A stretch of DNA of 64,000 nucleotides from Rhododendron vialii (GCF_030253575.1 NC_080560.1:32353501-32417500), one strand, 5' to 3'. Positions 21,378 through 31,839 are shown, counted from the stretch's first letter. The notes: generated from the sequence alone by a model not told the origin. A program made the numbers and translations.

Positions 21378-23573
21378 ATGGCTTTCTCTTCTTGCCTTCT
21401 CCAATCCCACCCTTTCGTTCTCCCCGCCAGTCTAAACCTCCCACCTCTTTCTCTCTCTTCCAAATCCCTCAAACCCATTTACATCATACCCCATACGGAA
21501 CTACTCACTTCCATCTCAGCCTCAACTTCACCTTCTCCCTCCCTAACCCATAAACTCCCACCAGAATTCACCACAGAACAGCTCATCGACGCCATCCGCC
21601 AAAAAAATGATGAAACCGCTGCGCTTAACCTCTTCCATTGGGCTTCCAAACAGCCCGATTTCAAACCCACTCTGCCCGTATACGAGGGAATCATTTGGAA
21701 GCTTGGACACCTTGGATCATTTGATTCGATGAAGCAAATCTTGGAGGATATGAGGGTTTCCAATTGCAGCCCCAACGAAGGTACCTTCTTGATTTTCATT
21801 AAGAGTTACCAGAAACAACATTTGTATGATGAGGCTGTTGGTGTTCTTTATGTAATGGAACAAGCATTTGGGTTGAAACCAAGTAGTTATACTTATAATT
21901 TTCTGTTAAATGTTCTGGTTGAAGGAAAAAAGTTCGAACTATTCGAAAGTGTTCTCTCCATGATGTTTGCTAGAGGAGTTGAACCTGAGGTTTCGACGTT
22001 TAATATATGGATAAAGTCTCTACGTAAATTTCATCAAATTAGGTATGCTAGTTCGGTGATCGAAGAAATGTCTAACTATGGTTTGGCACCGGATGTGATA
22101 ACATATACCTCCATAATGCAAGGATATATTGAGGAAGGGAATTTGGAAGCTGCACTTAGAATCAGGGAGGAAATGATAGCAGCTCAATGCCCACTGAGCA
22201 AAAAAACTGTTAATATTTTGATTCTTGGGTATTGTAAAGAGGGTAGAATTGAGGAAGCTTTGAATCTTGCAGAAGAGATGTGGGTAGAGGGATTTCGTCC
22301 CGACCAAACTACTTTTAATACTTTGGTGCGTGGTTTGTGCAAGTTTGGACATGTTAAGCATGCTTTAGAGCTTTTTGATTTAGTGCTTCAGGAGGGGTTT
22401 GATCTGAATACTGTCACGTATAACACTTTGGTAACTGCACTGTGTATAAATGGTCAAGTTGATGAAGCCATGGGAGTCTTCAATCAGATGATTTCGAGGG
22501 ATCGTTCCCCGGATATAGTCTCTTACAACATTCTGATTACAACCTTGTGCAACGAGAATCAAATGGAACAAGCATTTGAAATTGCTTGTATTATGATAGA
22601 CAAGGGAATTCTACCGGATGTTCATACGTTTAGTTCGCTCATACGAGGACTTTGCTTGACGAAGAATCAAGATTTGGCATATGAATTGTTCCATGGAATG
22701 AAAACTGCAGGGTATCAGCCCATTGCATTTACTTACAATGTGTTAATTGGCAGTCTTTGTTCAAGAGGAAAACTAGACAGAGCTTTGGGTCTATTCAAAG
22801 AAATGGATTCAAGTGGTTGCACACGAGATGTAGTAACGTATAACACTCTGATATCTGGATTTAGCAAAAACAAGAGAATTGAAGAAGCAGAGGAAATTTT
22901 TGATCGGATGATACTGGTAGGACTTCAACCTAATAACATCACCTATAATTCATTGCTCTATCACTATTGCAAAGTTGGCGATATCAAGAAGGCAACAGAC
23001 ATTGTCCAAACCATGACTTCAAATGGGTGTGAACCGGATGTTGCCACCTATCGTGCCCTAATACAGGGATTTTGTAACGTGGGTAGGATTGAGATTGCAA
23101 TTAGGCTTCTCATAACTATCCAGACGAAAGGAATGGTGTTGGCCCCACAAACCTATAATCCCTTGCTCCAACAGCTCTTTAAACAGAAGAAAACAAAAGC
23201 AGCCATGAGACTGTTTAGAGAAATGAAAGAGAAGGGTGACCCTCCGGATGCATCTTCATATGAAACTGTTTTTCGCGGGCTTTGTTCTTGCGGAGGGCCT
23301 ATTGGAGAGGCTGTCGATTTCGTCATTGAAATGACTGAGAAAAGAGTGACACCAAAATTCTCTACGTTCATTATGCTGGCTGAAAGACTTCGTGCTTTAT
23401 CCATGGAGGACACTTTAGTTATGCTTGTTGAAAGGATTATGGATACGTACCTCTTCTCCGAAAACGAGGCGTCTATGGTAAAGGGATTCATGAAAATCCG
23501 TAAGTTTGAAGATGCATTGGCTACTCTTGACGGGATTTTGAATAGGAGAAATCCCAAGAGAGGTTACAAGTGA
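21378..23573 (+). CDS. MEE40-like: P-class PPR protein copy 5 (MEE40-like), intact, 731 aa
   Basis: Intronless 731-aa PPR protein. A transit-like N-terminus (Ser/Pro/Leu-rich, about 60 residues) precedes about 16 repeats of 35 residues, then a tail ending NRRNPKRGYK. Expected function is organellar RNA binding. Repeat series: EEAEEIFDRMILVGLQPN joined to NITYNSLLYHYCKVGDIKK and then SNGCEPD, the arrangement of copies 3 and 4. Predicted base-reading residues (position 5 and last of a repeat) differ from copy 2 at repeats 7, 10, 12 and 14 but agree at 4, 5, 8, 9, 11, 13 and 15. The ATG corresponds to that of copies 2 and 3. The gene ends the array; no sixth copy follows. Confidence 0.95.
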   Translation: MAFSSCLLQSHPFVLPASLNLPPLSLSSKSLKPIYIIPHTELLTSISASTSPSPSLTHKLPPEFTTEQLIDAIRQKNDETAALNLFHWASKQPDFKPTLPVYEGIIWKLGHLGSFDSMKQILEDMRVSNCSPNEGTFLIFIKSYQKQHLYDEAVGVLYVMEQAFGLKPSSYTYNFLLNVLVEGKKFELFESVLSMMFARGVEPEVSTFNIWIKSLRKFHQIRYASSVIEEMSNYGLAPDVITYTSIMQGYIEEGNLEAALRIREEMIAAQCPLSKKTVNILILGYCKEGRIEEALNLAEEMWVEGFRPDQTTFNTLVRGLCKFGHVKHALELFDLVLQEGFDLNTVTYNTLVTALCINGQVDEAMGVFNQMISRDRSPDIVSYNILITTLCNENQMEQAFEIACIMIDKGILPDVHTFSSLIRGLCLTKNQDLAYELFHGMKTAGYQPIAFTYNVLIGSLCSRGKLDRALGLFKEMDSSGCTRDVVTYNTLISGFSKNKRIEEAEEIFDRMILVGLQPNNITYNSLLYHYCKVGDIKKATDIVQTMTSNGCEPDVATYRALIQGFCNVGRIEIAIRLLITIQTKGMVLAPQTYNPLLQQLFKQKKTKAAMRLFREMKEKGDPPDASSYETVFRGLCSCGGPIGEAVDFVIEMTEKRVTPKFSTFIMLAERLRALSMEDTLVMLVERIMDTYLFSENEASMVKGFMKIRKFEDALATLDGILNRRNPKRGYK

Positions 23574-23846
23574 AGATTGAAGCTGGGAAACCTGGACGGG
23601 AAGATATAGCTTACGTTTCTGTTTGTTTCTAACGACGGAATACGCCAAGGGGAACGGTGTGATTTGAATCTATGAAGTTGGTATACATGCTCGACGGGTC
23701 AACGGGTTTCGGAGATCCATTGACGATCAGCCGTATCAGGGATGCTTTGCTTTTCTGCCGCACTGGCCTTCAATGTGACATTTTGTCTAAATTCAGCTTC
23801 AGTTTCTTTTCCTCTCGAGCAATGGAATTTTAGTTTTGTTTGATCA
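23574..23846. other. 3' flank of PPR copy 5
   Basis: The shared PPR 3' flank, running up to a MITE that interrupts it after TTTTGTTTGATCA. Confidence 0.6.
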
Positions 23847-24449
23847 GGGTATCCATAATGCTATAATCAAAAATTGATAACCAAAAATTGTCACATCAGC
23901 TTTGGATTATTTATTTAAGAGATTGTTAAAGTTAACAATGTAGATGTCTAGAATAGCATAATTAAAATTGGATAACCAAAACTTAGTCACATCATTTTTT
24001 CAGACTACAAAAAACTAAAAATTGTGAACTGTAGAAAATAGTTTTGAAACTAATAAAAACTATTTACTAGAAATAGAAAATACTTTCTGAAACTTTTTTT
24101 TTTTGGAAAAAAACTACTCTATTTTAAAAAAATAGTTTTCTAAAAAAAATAAATATTTAGTAAAATATATATATTTCAAATATATTGTTTGAAAAGGAAG
24201 AGAGAGAGGAAAATGGAAGAGAGATAGAACATTTTTGTATAATGATTGGTATATTTGATTGAGAATATGTATGGTCTATTAAATTTGGTTATTGTCAAAA
24301 AGTTTCTAGTTTTGGTCATCCAAAGCTCAAAATTTGATTATTTCTAAGGAGGTTGTTAAGTTTGATTATAGCATTGTGAGCCATATTTTGCATCAATATT
24401 GTTAACTTTAAAAGCTTTTTTATTTTTGATTATAGCATTGTTGATACTC
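23847..24449. mobile_element. Tourist/Harbinger-like MITE, 603 bp, TTA-type site
   Basis: Ends GGGTATCCATAATGCTATAA and, inverted, GAGTATCAACAATGCTATAA. Flanking trinucleotides are TCA (23844-23846) and TTA (24450-24452). The homologous spacer after copy 4 (about 17,940) reads TTTGTTTGATTAGTTAACA with no insert, which fixes the boundaries. A relative in reverse orientation lies at about 57,850-58,256. No coding capacity. Confidence 0.82.
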
Positions 24450-24452
24450 TTA

Positions 24453-26098
24453 GTTAACAGATGACACCATAAGCAAATGTAGATGACCCCATGACGATGA
24501 GCCAATAGCGCCGGATAATCTTCCCTACAGTTCAAGCTTTTTCCAATTTGCCAGACCCCTCTCTCTCTCTCAATAGATTTTTTTTTCTTTCTCTCCACTT
24601 ATTATCCCAAAAACCTCTCAACCGAAGGTGTTTTATGGTTCTCAGAAAAAAAAACAGCAATAATGTGTTTTGTGGTTCTCCATTTGGGTTAAGAATGTGT
24701 TTATGTTAAAATCTGGTATTAATTCAGAATATGCATGAGATAGTTGAAAAAATATCCACAGAAAACGACTCCACAGGATCAACGTAGTTTCTGGGGAACA
24801 GTTTACGTTCAGCTGTATTAGGGGGATCCATTTTCGTTCAGGCATTCAGCTGTATAATTCGGGATGCTTTTATAGGCACTGGCATTCATTCAATTTGACT
24901 TTTGTCTAAATTCAGCTTCAGTTTCCTTTCCTTCCTCTCCAGCAATGGAATTTCGGTTCCTTCTCTTGTGGTACAATGTTCTGATTTCTTGACCTCATGA
25001 TAGTATGTCAACCGATGTAATCAGCGATTCTCCATCGTATCGAAATCTTTTATGGTGGTTCTATAATTTGGAAGTAGCCCTTCCTTTTGTTCTTATGCAT
25101 GGCAACTTACCAATACTGATGGAAGCAACTGAAATCACGCTCTGCGTAATCGGATCTCTCTCCTCGCTGTAGCTTGTGTTTTCTAGTTATTGAATTGTTA
25201 TTTGTGAATTCAAAATTTTGTCTGCGCCTTTTGTTTTATTTTTGTGTTGAAGTTATTGATCACCTGTTTTCCTTTCGGTTTATTTTTCTTGTGGTGAAAG
25301 GGGTGAGCCCAAGTTGGTTTCTATGTGTTTCCTCAATTCCCCAAATAGAGCAAGAAGTTGCACTAAAGGCAATAAATTGTTGGTAGTGTACAGGATCCGG
25401 TGCGTAAACAATATGCAGAAGAGATGGTTCGGGTTACCTCACGACGAATGTAAACCGAACCAAATTGTTTTTGGATGAATCACGAGCTCCGGACACGAAC
25501 ACGAACACAAACACAACAACAATCTCAAGCGATGGAGTGATTCCATGATCTTGGAGTATCACTTTTAATTCCAAGGTGTTGATCTATGATAGTAGATAAA
25601 AAACTAGTGAGAAGACCTTTGTTCTAGTAATTTTTTTTTTTTTGGCATATTTCTGCAGGAATTAAATAAAGGAGCATCCCAGATGCATACAAACTCTAAT
25701 CTCCCTTAGAGATAGAGTTTGATTTGTATTCCTTCATGTAATCTGTCATTGGATCATGATCACATGGGCGACACGATTTGGTCCCGTACCCAACCCCAAA
25801 TTCCAACACGATCAAATTTCGGTTATCCCGTATTCTTTCTCTGTGATCTAGGTATATTATGTACATTTACGTTGCGAAGTGAGAATTCTATATTTTGTTC
25901 ATCGTCATTGATGCTCTGTAAAACTATTCGTTTGCCCTTTGTTCCGAGCTTTCGGTGTAAAAAATGGTCGGATGTTGTTGGGAAGTGAAGAAAAGGCAGA
26001 TACGTGGTTGCCAATTACCATCATGCCCTTTTGTCGACATTCCTACATATATAGATTACAAACAGTACAACTACAAAATAAGGAGAACATATTTATTA
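24453..26098. other. Duplicon block after PPR copy 5
   Basis: No gene. About 24,770-26,000 repeats 18,410-19,620, including a GAATCACGAGCTCCGGACA motif and AGTATCAC. This marks the distal end of the tandem duplication. Several short ORFs here have no domain. Confidence 0.6.
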
Positions 26099-26254
26099 AG
26101 GAGTGCTAGGTACAAAGAAAATCTATCCGGAAATTACCCCGAATGGACAAATCAACGGTACAGATACAATTCAAAGTGAATCTGTACCATTGATTTGTTC
26201 TTTCAGGATAATTTCCGGATAAATTTTCTTTGCACTTAGCATTTCTCTATCGGA
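26099..26254. mobile_element. Small hairpin MITE, about 155 bp
   Basis: AGGAGTGCTAGGTACAAAGA on the left pairs with TCTTTGCACTTAGCA on the right, and the arms stay paired through ATCCGGAAATTA and ACAAATCAACGGTACAGA to an ~18-base loop. I could not fix a target duplication. Confidence 0.65.
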
Positions 26255-26339
26255 ATATCGTACGGGATCGAACATAACGTTGTAGCTAGGCTACCTTATA
26301 TTAATGTGCGCCGTAATTTTGTTTATTTTATATGGACTA

Positions 26340-26720
26340 GAAGAAATAATCATTGTGTTTATCAAAGCAAATCAAGAAAATCGCACGTTCAGGTTGAAAC
26401 TTGGAGTACTATTTTGCGTCAAATTTTTGTGATTTATTGATTCGTCTCGGCAAGAGGAATCGGAAAAATACAAAATTTTGATCGAAACTCATAATTTTTT
26501 TAAAAAAGACAAAAATAACTAAAATGAGTTGTCTTTTTTATTTATTTTTGTCTTTATTCAATAAATTATGAGTTTTGATAATACTTTTTTACTTTTTCGA
26601 CGAGACAAATCAATAAGTTACAAAAATTTGATGCAAAATAAACAAATGCAAAAAAAAATATAAAAAGAGACAAAAAAATAAGTCACTCTATTTTTTAATC
26701 CAAACCCACCCGAGCCCATA
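26340..26720. mobile_element. Foldback MITE related to the 9347 element
   Basis: TTTGCGTCAAATTTTTGTGA with TTATTGATTCGTCTCGG (about 26,410) is inverted as CGACGAGACAAATCAATAAG and TTTGATGCAAAATAA (about 26,600). The right end TTTTTTAATCCAAACCCACCC matches the right end of the 9347-9601 element. The left end is not clear. Confidence 0.55.
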
Positions 26721-27520
26721 TATCTAACGAATCTTGGAAGGATATGGATATGGCCTTAAAGAACTTCATTATGCTGGTTTAACACGAAACATATCAAATT
26801 AACCTACCTTGATTAATGTATAATGCGAATGCAATGTATAAATTAGAAGAAAATTGTTTTTTTTTTCTTCCCAATATTGCATACATTAGCGGCCTGTTTG
26901 GATGAAGGATTTGTTTTAGGTGGATTTAAAATGAGGGGAGATTTGAAGGTGGATATGTAATGAGGGGTGATATATTAAGAAGGGTGACCCCACCACTTAA
27001 GAAGGGTGGATTTGTAATGAGGTGTTTGGATGGTTATTTGAGAAGGGGGATTTGGAAGGTGGATATGATAAGATAAGATATCAAATGACTTAATTGCCCC
27101 TAGTTATTGAAATGAACAAATAATGTTAATTTTATTATAATTACGAAAAATACGTATTTATTAATAAAAAATCGAAAAAATAAATTCATTAAATCTTAAA
27201 AATATCTTGTCACTCCCTTTTTGAGTAGACTTTTTTTTTTTTGGAAAAAAAAACTGAAAATTGTAAATGTTAAAAATGTTGAAAATGTCATTATTTGATT
27301 GTAGGTACGTTGAAAATAATTATAATTAATTATTGCATAAAACTAATGAAAATATTTGTAAAATGCTTAAACGTTATTTTATAATTTATGTAAAATTCCG
27401 AAATTTGTACAGCATATTTAGTAATCACAAAATACTTTGTTTGTTAGTTGAAAATGAGGAGTAGGTGCAACAAATTTATTAGGTAAACATGTGCCAACAA
27501 ATTTGTTTGGTAAATTTGTT

Positions 27521-27528
27521 TATAAATA
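27521..27528 (+). promoter_or_regulatory. TATA box for the + strand Myb/SANT-like gene
   Basis: TATAAATA lies 82 bases before the ATG at 27611, a normal plant spacing once a short 5' leader is allowed. Confidence 0.5.
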
Positions 27529-27610
27529 GCAAGGTATTTTATATTGTCAACTCACATCTCTTCTTGATTGAAAAAAATACTTTTCTATATTTGTTTTTTC
27601 AATCATTTGA

Positions 27611-28077
27611 ATGGCACGTCGAGCTTGGACCGAGGCGGAGGAGAAGAAGTTGTTGGATAATCTTACAAGCCTTGTAGATGCAGGGGTTTGGCAAGGTGAG
27701 CACGGAGGGATGATTCCCGCCTCCTTTGAAGTCTTGCAACATCAGATGACTGCTGCTTTCCCCCATGGTAGTTTTACAAAAAATATTATTGAGGGAAAGA
27801 TTAAAAAGTGGAGGGAGACTTATTTCACCATAGAAGACATGATGTTGACTCCTGGATTTGGTTGGAATCCAAATGAAAATAGATTAGTTGTGGATAATGA
27901 AGATTGGAATGAATTTGTCCGGGTAAGTGATCATCCTTCAATTGTATATAAACTACTTTTTTTTGAGAAATTATCATATTTGTTATGTTTTTTTAGGTGA
28001 ATCCACGAGCTAGACAGATGAGGGGCATGCAATTTCCTCATTTCAATCGTTGGGCCCATTGCTTTCGACGTCACTAG
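27611..28077 (+). CDS. Short Myb/SANT-like protein in transposon, 130 aa, two exons
   Basis: Exons 27611-27922 and 27997-28077, with a 74-bp intron (GTAAGT to TTTTAG). The protein begins MARRAWTEAEEKKLLDNL, a Myb/SANT-like DNA-binding start, and continues with the typical GKIKKWRETY and PGFGWNPNENR segments. Without the splice the frame would read on into the intron; with it the protein continues VNPRARQMRGMQFPHFNRWAHCFRRH and stops. This matches only the N-terminal domain of the partner at 30768-31839, and lacks the acidic linker and C-terminal region. It points away from the transposase, near the other transposon end. It could be a truncated paralogue of the partner, or a separate binding protein kept by the element. 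Confidence 0.7.
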
Positions 28078-28249
28078 TTGGAGAAGTTAGAAGTTGAAGA
28101 TAGATGTTGAAGAATAAATCGTATTTCTGATAATAATTGTTAGAAGATCGAAATTTAAGTTAGTACTGATGTACCTCAAATAAATATAAGTACTTTGTCT
28201 TTATATTACATTCTTCATTTCCACAATCTTTGAAAAAAAAAGTACAAAT

Positions 28250-28603
28250 TCATTCAGAATCAAATAGATTTGCGAAGATTAAACAAGCTAAAAAACCTAC
28301 GAAAAAAACAACAAAGTATGTGGTTAGACTAGTTCGATGTTGAACTTCCAAACCACTTACGGATGTGGAACCACTGTGACTTGATTGAGGTGCGGTTCGG
28401 ACCGACTGCATTTGAAGGAGCCGGTATCTTTCCTCATGAAACTGTAACAATGCTCCTTCCGCTTCGTCAAACGTCTTGTATCTTTTGAACAAGTTTCCCG
28501 AGTATCCATTAACCTGCAGTCCCGCGGTCTCCCAACTTGTATAGATTCCCGGATTACGGCCGATGAAAACCACCCAATAGGATTCTTTATCTTGATTTGT
28601 CAT
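28250..28603 (-). CDS. RNase H1 N-terminal (hybrid-binding) domain protein with hydrophobic tail, 117 aa
   Basis: Residues 9-52 (WVVFIGRNPGIYTSWETAG, then VNGYSGNLFKRYKTFDEAEGA) carry the signature of the RNase H1 N-terminal domain, also called viroplasmin domain, with conserved GRxPGIYxSW, V-G-Y and F/Y-K-F/Y-x-x-x-x-EA. In RNase H1 this domain binds RNA:DNA hybrids and dsRNA. There is no RNase H catalytic domain. A Ser/Thr/Gln-rich linker leads to a hydrophobic segment at residues 93-113, three residues from the end, as in tail-anchored membrane proteins. The ATG is in a TTTCAATGACA context. It lies inside the Harbinger element, between a Myb/SANT-like gene and the minisatellite. Its role is unknown. 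Confidence 0.75.
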   Translation of the reverse strand: MTNQDKESYWVVFIGRNPGIYTSWETAGLQVNGYSGNLFKRYKTFDEAEGALLQFHEERYRLLQMQSVRTAPQSSHSGSTSVSGLEVQHRTSLTTYFVVFFVGFLACLIFANLFDSE

Positions 28604-28989
28604 TGAAATATCTACGAAAAAATATCGATTATTACATTTATAAGAATACTAATATTATGTTTATATGTACTTGGCTCAGATATTCTTATTAACCGGCGCA
28701 TAGTACACTATTTGGCTACAACTTATGTTGCCGAATGGTGATTAAACCATTGACCCTCATAAGTTATCCCGCCAAGACAAGTGCGTCGCCTTTAAAGTTG
28801 TCTGTCATATCCTCATAGCCTAGTAGAACAGCCTTAAAAATATCAAAAACTAGCCCAGCTACAAGCCAAAAAACTGCCCAGCAACCACCAACGAAACTGC
28901 CAAAAATGTATGCCAAGAAAACAGTTCCTCTAGCAAAACATAATAACATTTTTCCATTTTTCCCCATATTTCACCACTAAAGTAGCACC

Positions 28990-29800
28990 AAAACTGCCAC
29001 AAACAGGAGCCAACAAATTGCCGAGTATGACATTACAAAACTGTCCAAAAAAACAGCCAATAACTACACAGAATGCAGCACCAAAACTGTCCATCAAAAC
29101 AGCCACAAAACTGCCCAGAATAGTGAACCAAAACTGTCAACAAAACAGCCAATAACTACACAGATTGCAGGACCAAAACTGTCCAATAAAACAGCCAGAA
29201 AACTGCCCAGAATAGTGAACCAAAACTGTCAACAAAACAGCCAATAACTACACAGATTGCAGGACCAAAACTGTCCAAAAAAACAGCCAGAAAACTGCCC
29301 AGAATAGTGAACAAAAACTGTCAACAAAACAGGCACAAAACTGCACAGAATGCAGCACCAAAACTATCCAAAAAAACAGCCAAAAAACAGCCCAGAATGC
29401 AGCACCAAAACTGTCAAAAAAACAGCCAAAAAACTGCCCAGAATGCAGCACCAAAACTGTCCTAAAAAACAGCCACAAAACTGCCCAGAATGCAGCACCA
29501 AAACTGTCCAAAAAAACAGCCCAAAAACTGCCCAGAATGCAGCACCAAATCTGTCCAAAAAAACACCACAAAACTGCCCAGAATGGTGAACCAAAACTGT
29601 CTTAAAAAACAGCCACAAAACTGCATTACTTGCACCACCAAAACTGTCCCAAATTAAAGCCACAAAACTGCCCAGAATGGTGAACCAAAACTGTCCAAAA
29701 AAACAACAAGAAAACTGTATAGAATGCAGCACCAAAACTGTCAAGAAAACAGCCAGAAAACTACCCAGAATGAAGAACCAAAACTGTAAAACATACAGCC
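28990..29800. repeat. Minisatellite, ~47-bp unit, about 17 copies
   Basis: Imperfect tandem copies of a unit close to GCAGCACCAAAACTGTCC, AAAAAAACAGCC, ACAAAACTGCCCAGAAT. Length varies between 46 and 49 bases. A variant unit has GTGAACC in place of GCAGCACC, or AATAACTACACAG in the second half. The array lies inside the transposon. Long hydrophobic minus-strand frames here are by-products of the repeat. Confidence 0.85.
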
Positions 29801-29809
29801 ACAAAACAG

Positions 29810-30767
29810 CCACTAAGTTGCCATGTAGCATATGAACACTTGGGCTCAGACAAGTATACCATAATCAAAGTAGCACTACCATTTGCAACTAAGTTACCAT
29901 TCAACCCGTCTTAATTTGCAAAAGCAATACCAACTAATACATTGTGATTAACATTGCATCATTGCCCAAATAAACAACCCAACGAAAAGCAAAAAAAACT
30001 GGCCAAATAACAGCAAAAAGACAATACAAAAACCTGCTACAAAACAGCCCAAATAAGGGAATGCAAGCCTTGCCAATCTTGGCATAATAATAAGCCCAAA
30101 CCAGAAATAAAACAGCCACAAACCAGACCAATAACAGCCAACCATCAATAAAACTTCCCCCAATACAGCAACTGAACTCAGCCAACAAAACAGTCTCCAT
30201 TTTGCCCAACAGTAACTAACATTTGGCTCAGATGTAATGAACGTAATCAAACAAGCACTAGCATACAACTAAGTTGCCATTAAGACCCTCATAACTGCAC
30301 CAACTAATGCATTTTGATCAATCAATAAAATGCATCATCATTGCTCAACTCAAATTGGATCATCATAGTTGCCCAACCAAGTTAAAGGTAGTAAAGTGCA
30401 TCATTGTCCGATTTAAATTGGATCATCATAGTTGCCCAAACATATTTAAAGGAGTAAAGTGCATCATTACATAGCCATAATGAGGGCCTAATCCACTGTC
30501 ATCATCATCGTTGCCCAAAAAAAATTCAAAGTACTACGATCATCATCGTTGCCCAAAAAGAGTTGAAACTACTACGATCATCATCGTTGCCCTAACAAGT
30601 ACGAAATATACATGATGAGAAGTTTAAAGTTGTACGGTGAATCATTACAAAAACAGTAGCTCGATACTCCACAAAATAGGTCATAAGTACTATGTAGTTA
30701 ATTACAAAAATGAGGAATCACATCCTCCGCCATATTCAACGTTGTACGCATAAGTTTGAAAACATCC
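29810..30767. other. Transposon interior between minisatellite and Myb/SANT-like gene
   Basis: No gene. Diffuse AACAGCC/AAACAGCC-rich sequence continues to about 30,210. From about 30,330 to 30,600 there are five or six copies of a short repeat containing ATCATCATCGTTGCCC or ATCATCATAGTTGCCC, in the likely 3' region of the Myb/SANT-like gene. Confidence 0.55.
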
Positions 30768-31839
30768 CTATGTGGTCTTCAATTTGATTTGCCCCGCTAA
30801 TACGGCCTCCACCCAAGCTTGTCTATAGTTTTCTGATATGCCATAAAACGTGTCCACGTTTTCTTCTGCCGACACAATAATGGCTTGTGCAGAAAACATA
30901 TCAATCAATTGAAGGTCAAGCTTTTCAAGCTCGGCAAACACCCTTTCTTTTTTGGCAGAGAGTCGGTCCTCATATCCGATCGAATCAGCAATCTTAAGAA
31001 AAGCCGTACTGCTTTGTGCCATGAAATCCCCAAATGCGTTATGAATGGACGCCTCTTTTGCGTCAACCTTTGCCTTCTTCTTTGGCCTTTCCGGCACGAC
31101 ATTCATCGCCGGAGTGTTCGCATTAGTTTTTGGAGTGGGGGGATTGGCAAAGCTTGTTGGAGTCCCGGCAGAAGTTGATATGTCAACAAATGCCGGGTCA
31201 CCATTTGCAAACGATGGGGTATAGTAGTCATCAAACAAGTCATCGGGGTTAAGAGTTTCAACGGGTTCGGCTTGAACATCATCAAGTTCCGCCGCATCCT
31301 CAGCTATTTCACCGGTGGCCCTATCCCTCCCAAATAAAATTTGCCAACTCTCGTACATGGGGAACGCCTTCCCATTCATCCCTTTTGCCTTGGGATGAAT
31401 CTACACATAGTCAACAAATACATTAAGTGGGATGTAATAACAATTTTCATAAGTGATAATGGAAGAGGAGAGAAGTTACCTTCTCATATTCATTCCACAC
31501 CTCTTGGGAATCCACTTGAATGGAATTGGTTGCATAGTTCCAACCAAATCCACTAATGCGTGTGATGTCGAAAATTAAACTATACTTCTCCTTCCAATTT
31601 TTCACCTTTGACTCAATGTTCGGTTGAGCTTTAAGTGTGGTTCCGGGCAATTTCTTTCTCAACTCCTTCTTAACTTCATTGAAGTAGCCCGGTTTAAAAC
31701 CAGGTTGACCTCTATACTTATCGCAAATACACTCCATCATGGCAGCAAGTAGGCACTCCTCTTCCTTATGCGTCCATAGCCTACGAGCTTGTTTTTCTTT
31801 ACCACTTGTTTGAGATTGCGCAGTTCCTTCACTTTCCAT
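30768..31839 (-). CDS. Harbinger Myb/SANT-like partner protein, 330 aa, two exons
   Basis: Exons on the minus strand are 31480-31839 and 30768-31400, with a 79-bp intron (GTAACT to TGTGTAG). An upstream in-frame Met at 31872 is possible, but MESEGTAQ fits the family better. Residues ~20-120 are a Myb/SANT-like domain ([16 protein letters not shown] near the start, then KVKNWKEKY and [10 protein letters not shown]). Across the splice the protein reads [18 protein letters not shown] and goes on to [16 protein letters not shown]. An acidic Asp/Glu linker and a helical C-terminal region follow. In PIF/Harbinger elements this protein binds the ends and brings the transposase into the nucleus. It lies 170 bp downstream of the transposase gene on the same strand. 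Confidence 0.85.

Noticed and set aside
1-23573. Idea that the array is an RFL (restorer-of-fertility-like) cluster
   Set aside because: Tandem P-class layout fits, but full-length similarity, including the non-repeat C-terminus, is to MEE40 as I recall it, not to RFL proteins.
29248-29831. Long minus-strand frames in the minisatellite rich in Phe, Cys, Leu and Val, looking like membrane protein repeats
   Set aside because: They follow the ~47-bp repeat unit, shift frame between units, and show no independent domain or start.
28990-30600. Possible CRISPR-like repeat array
   Set aside because: Units are contiguous and degenerate with no unique spacers, and the genome is a plant nucleus.
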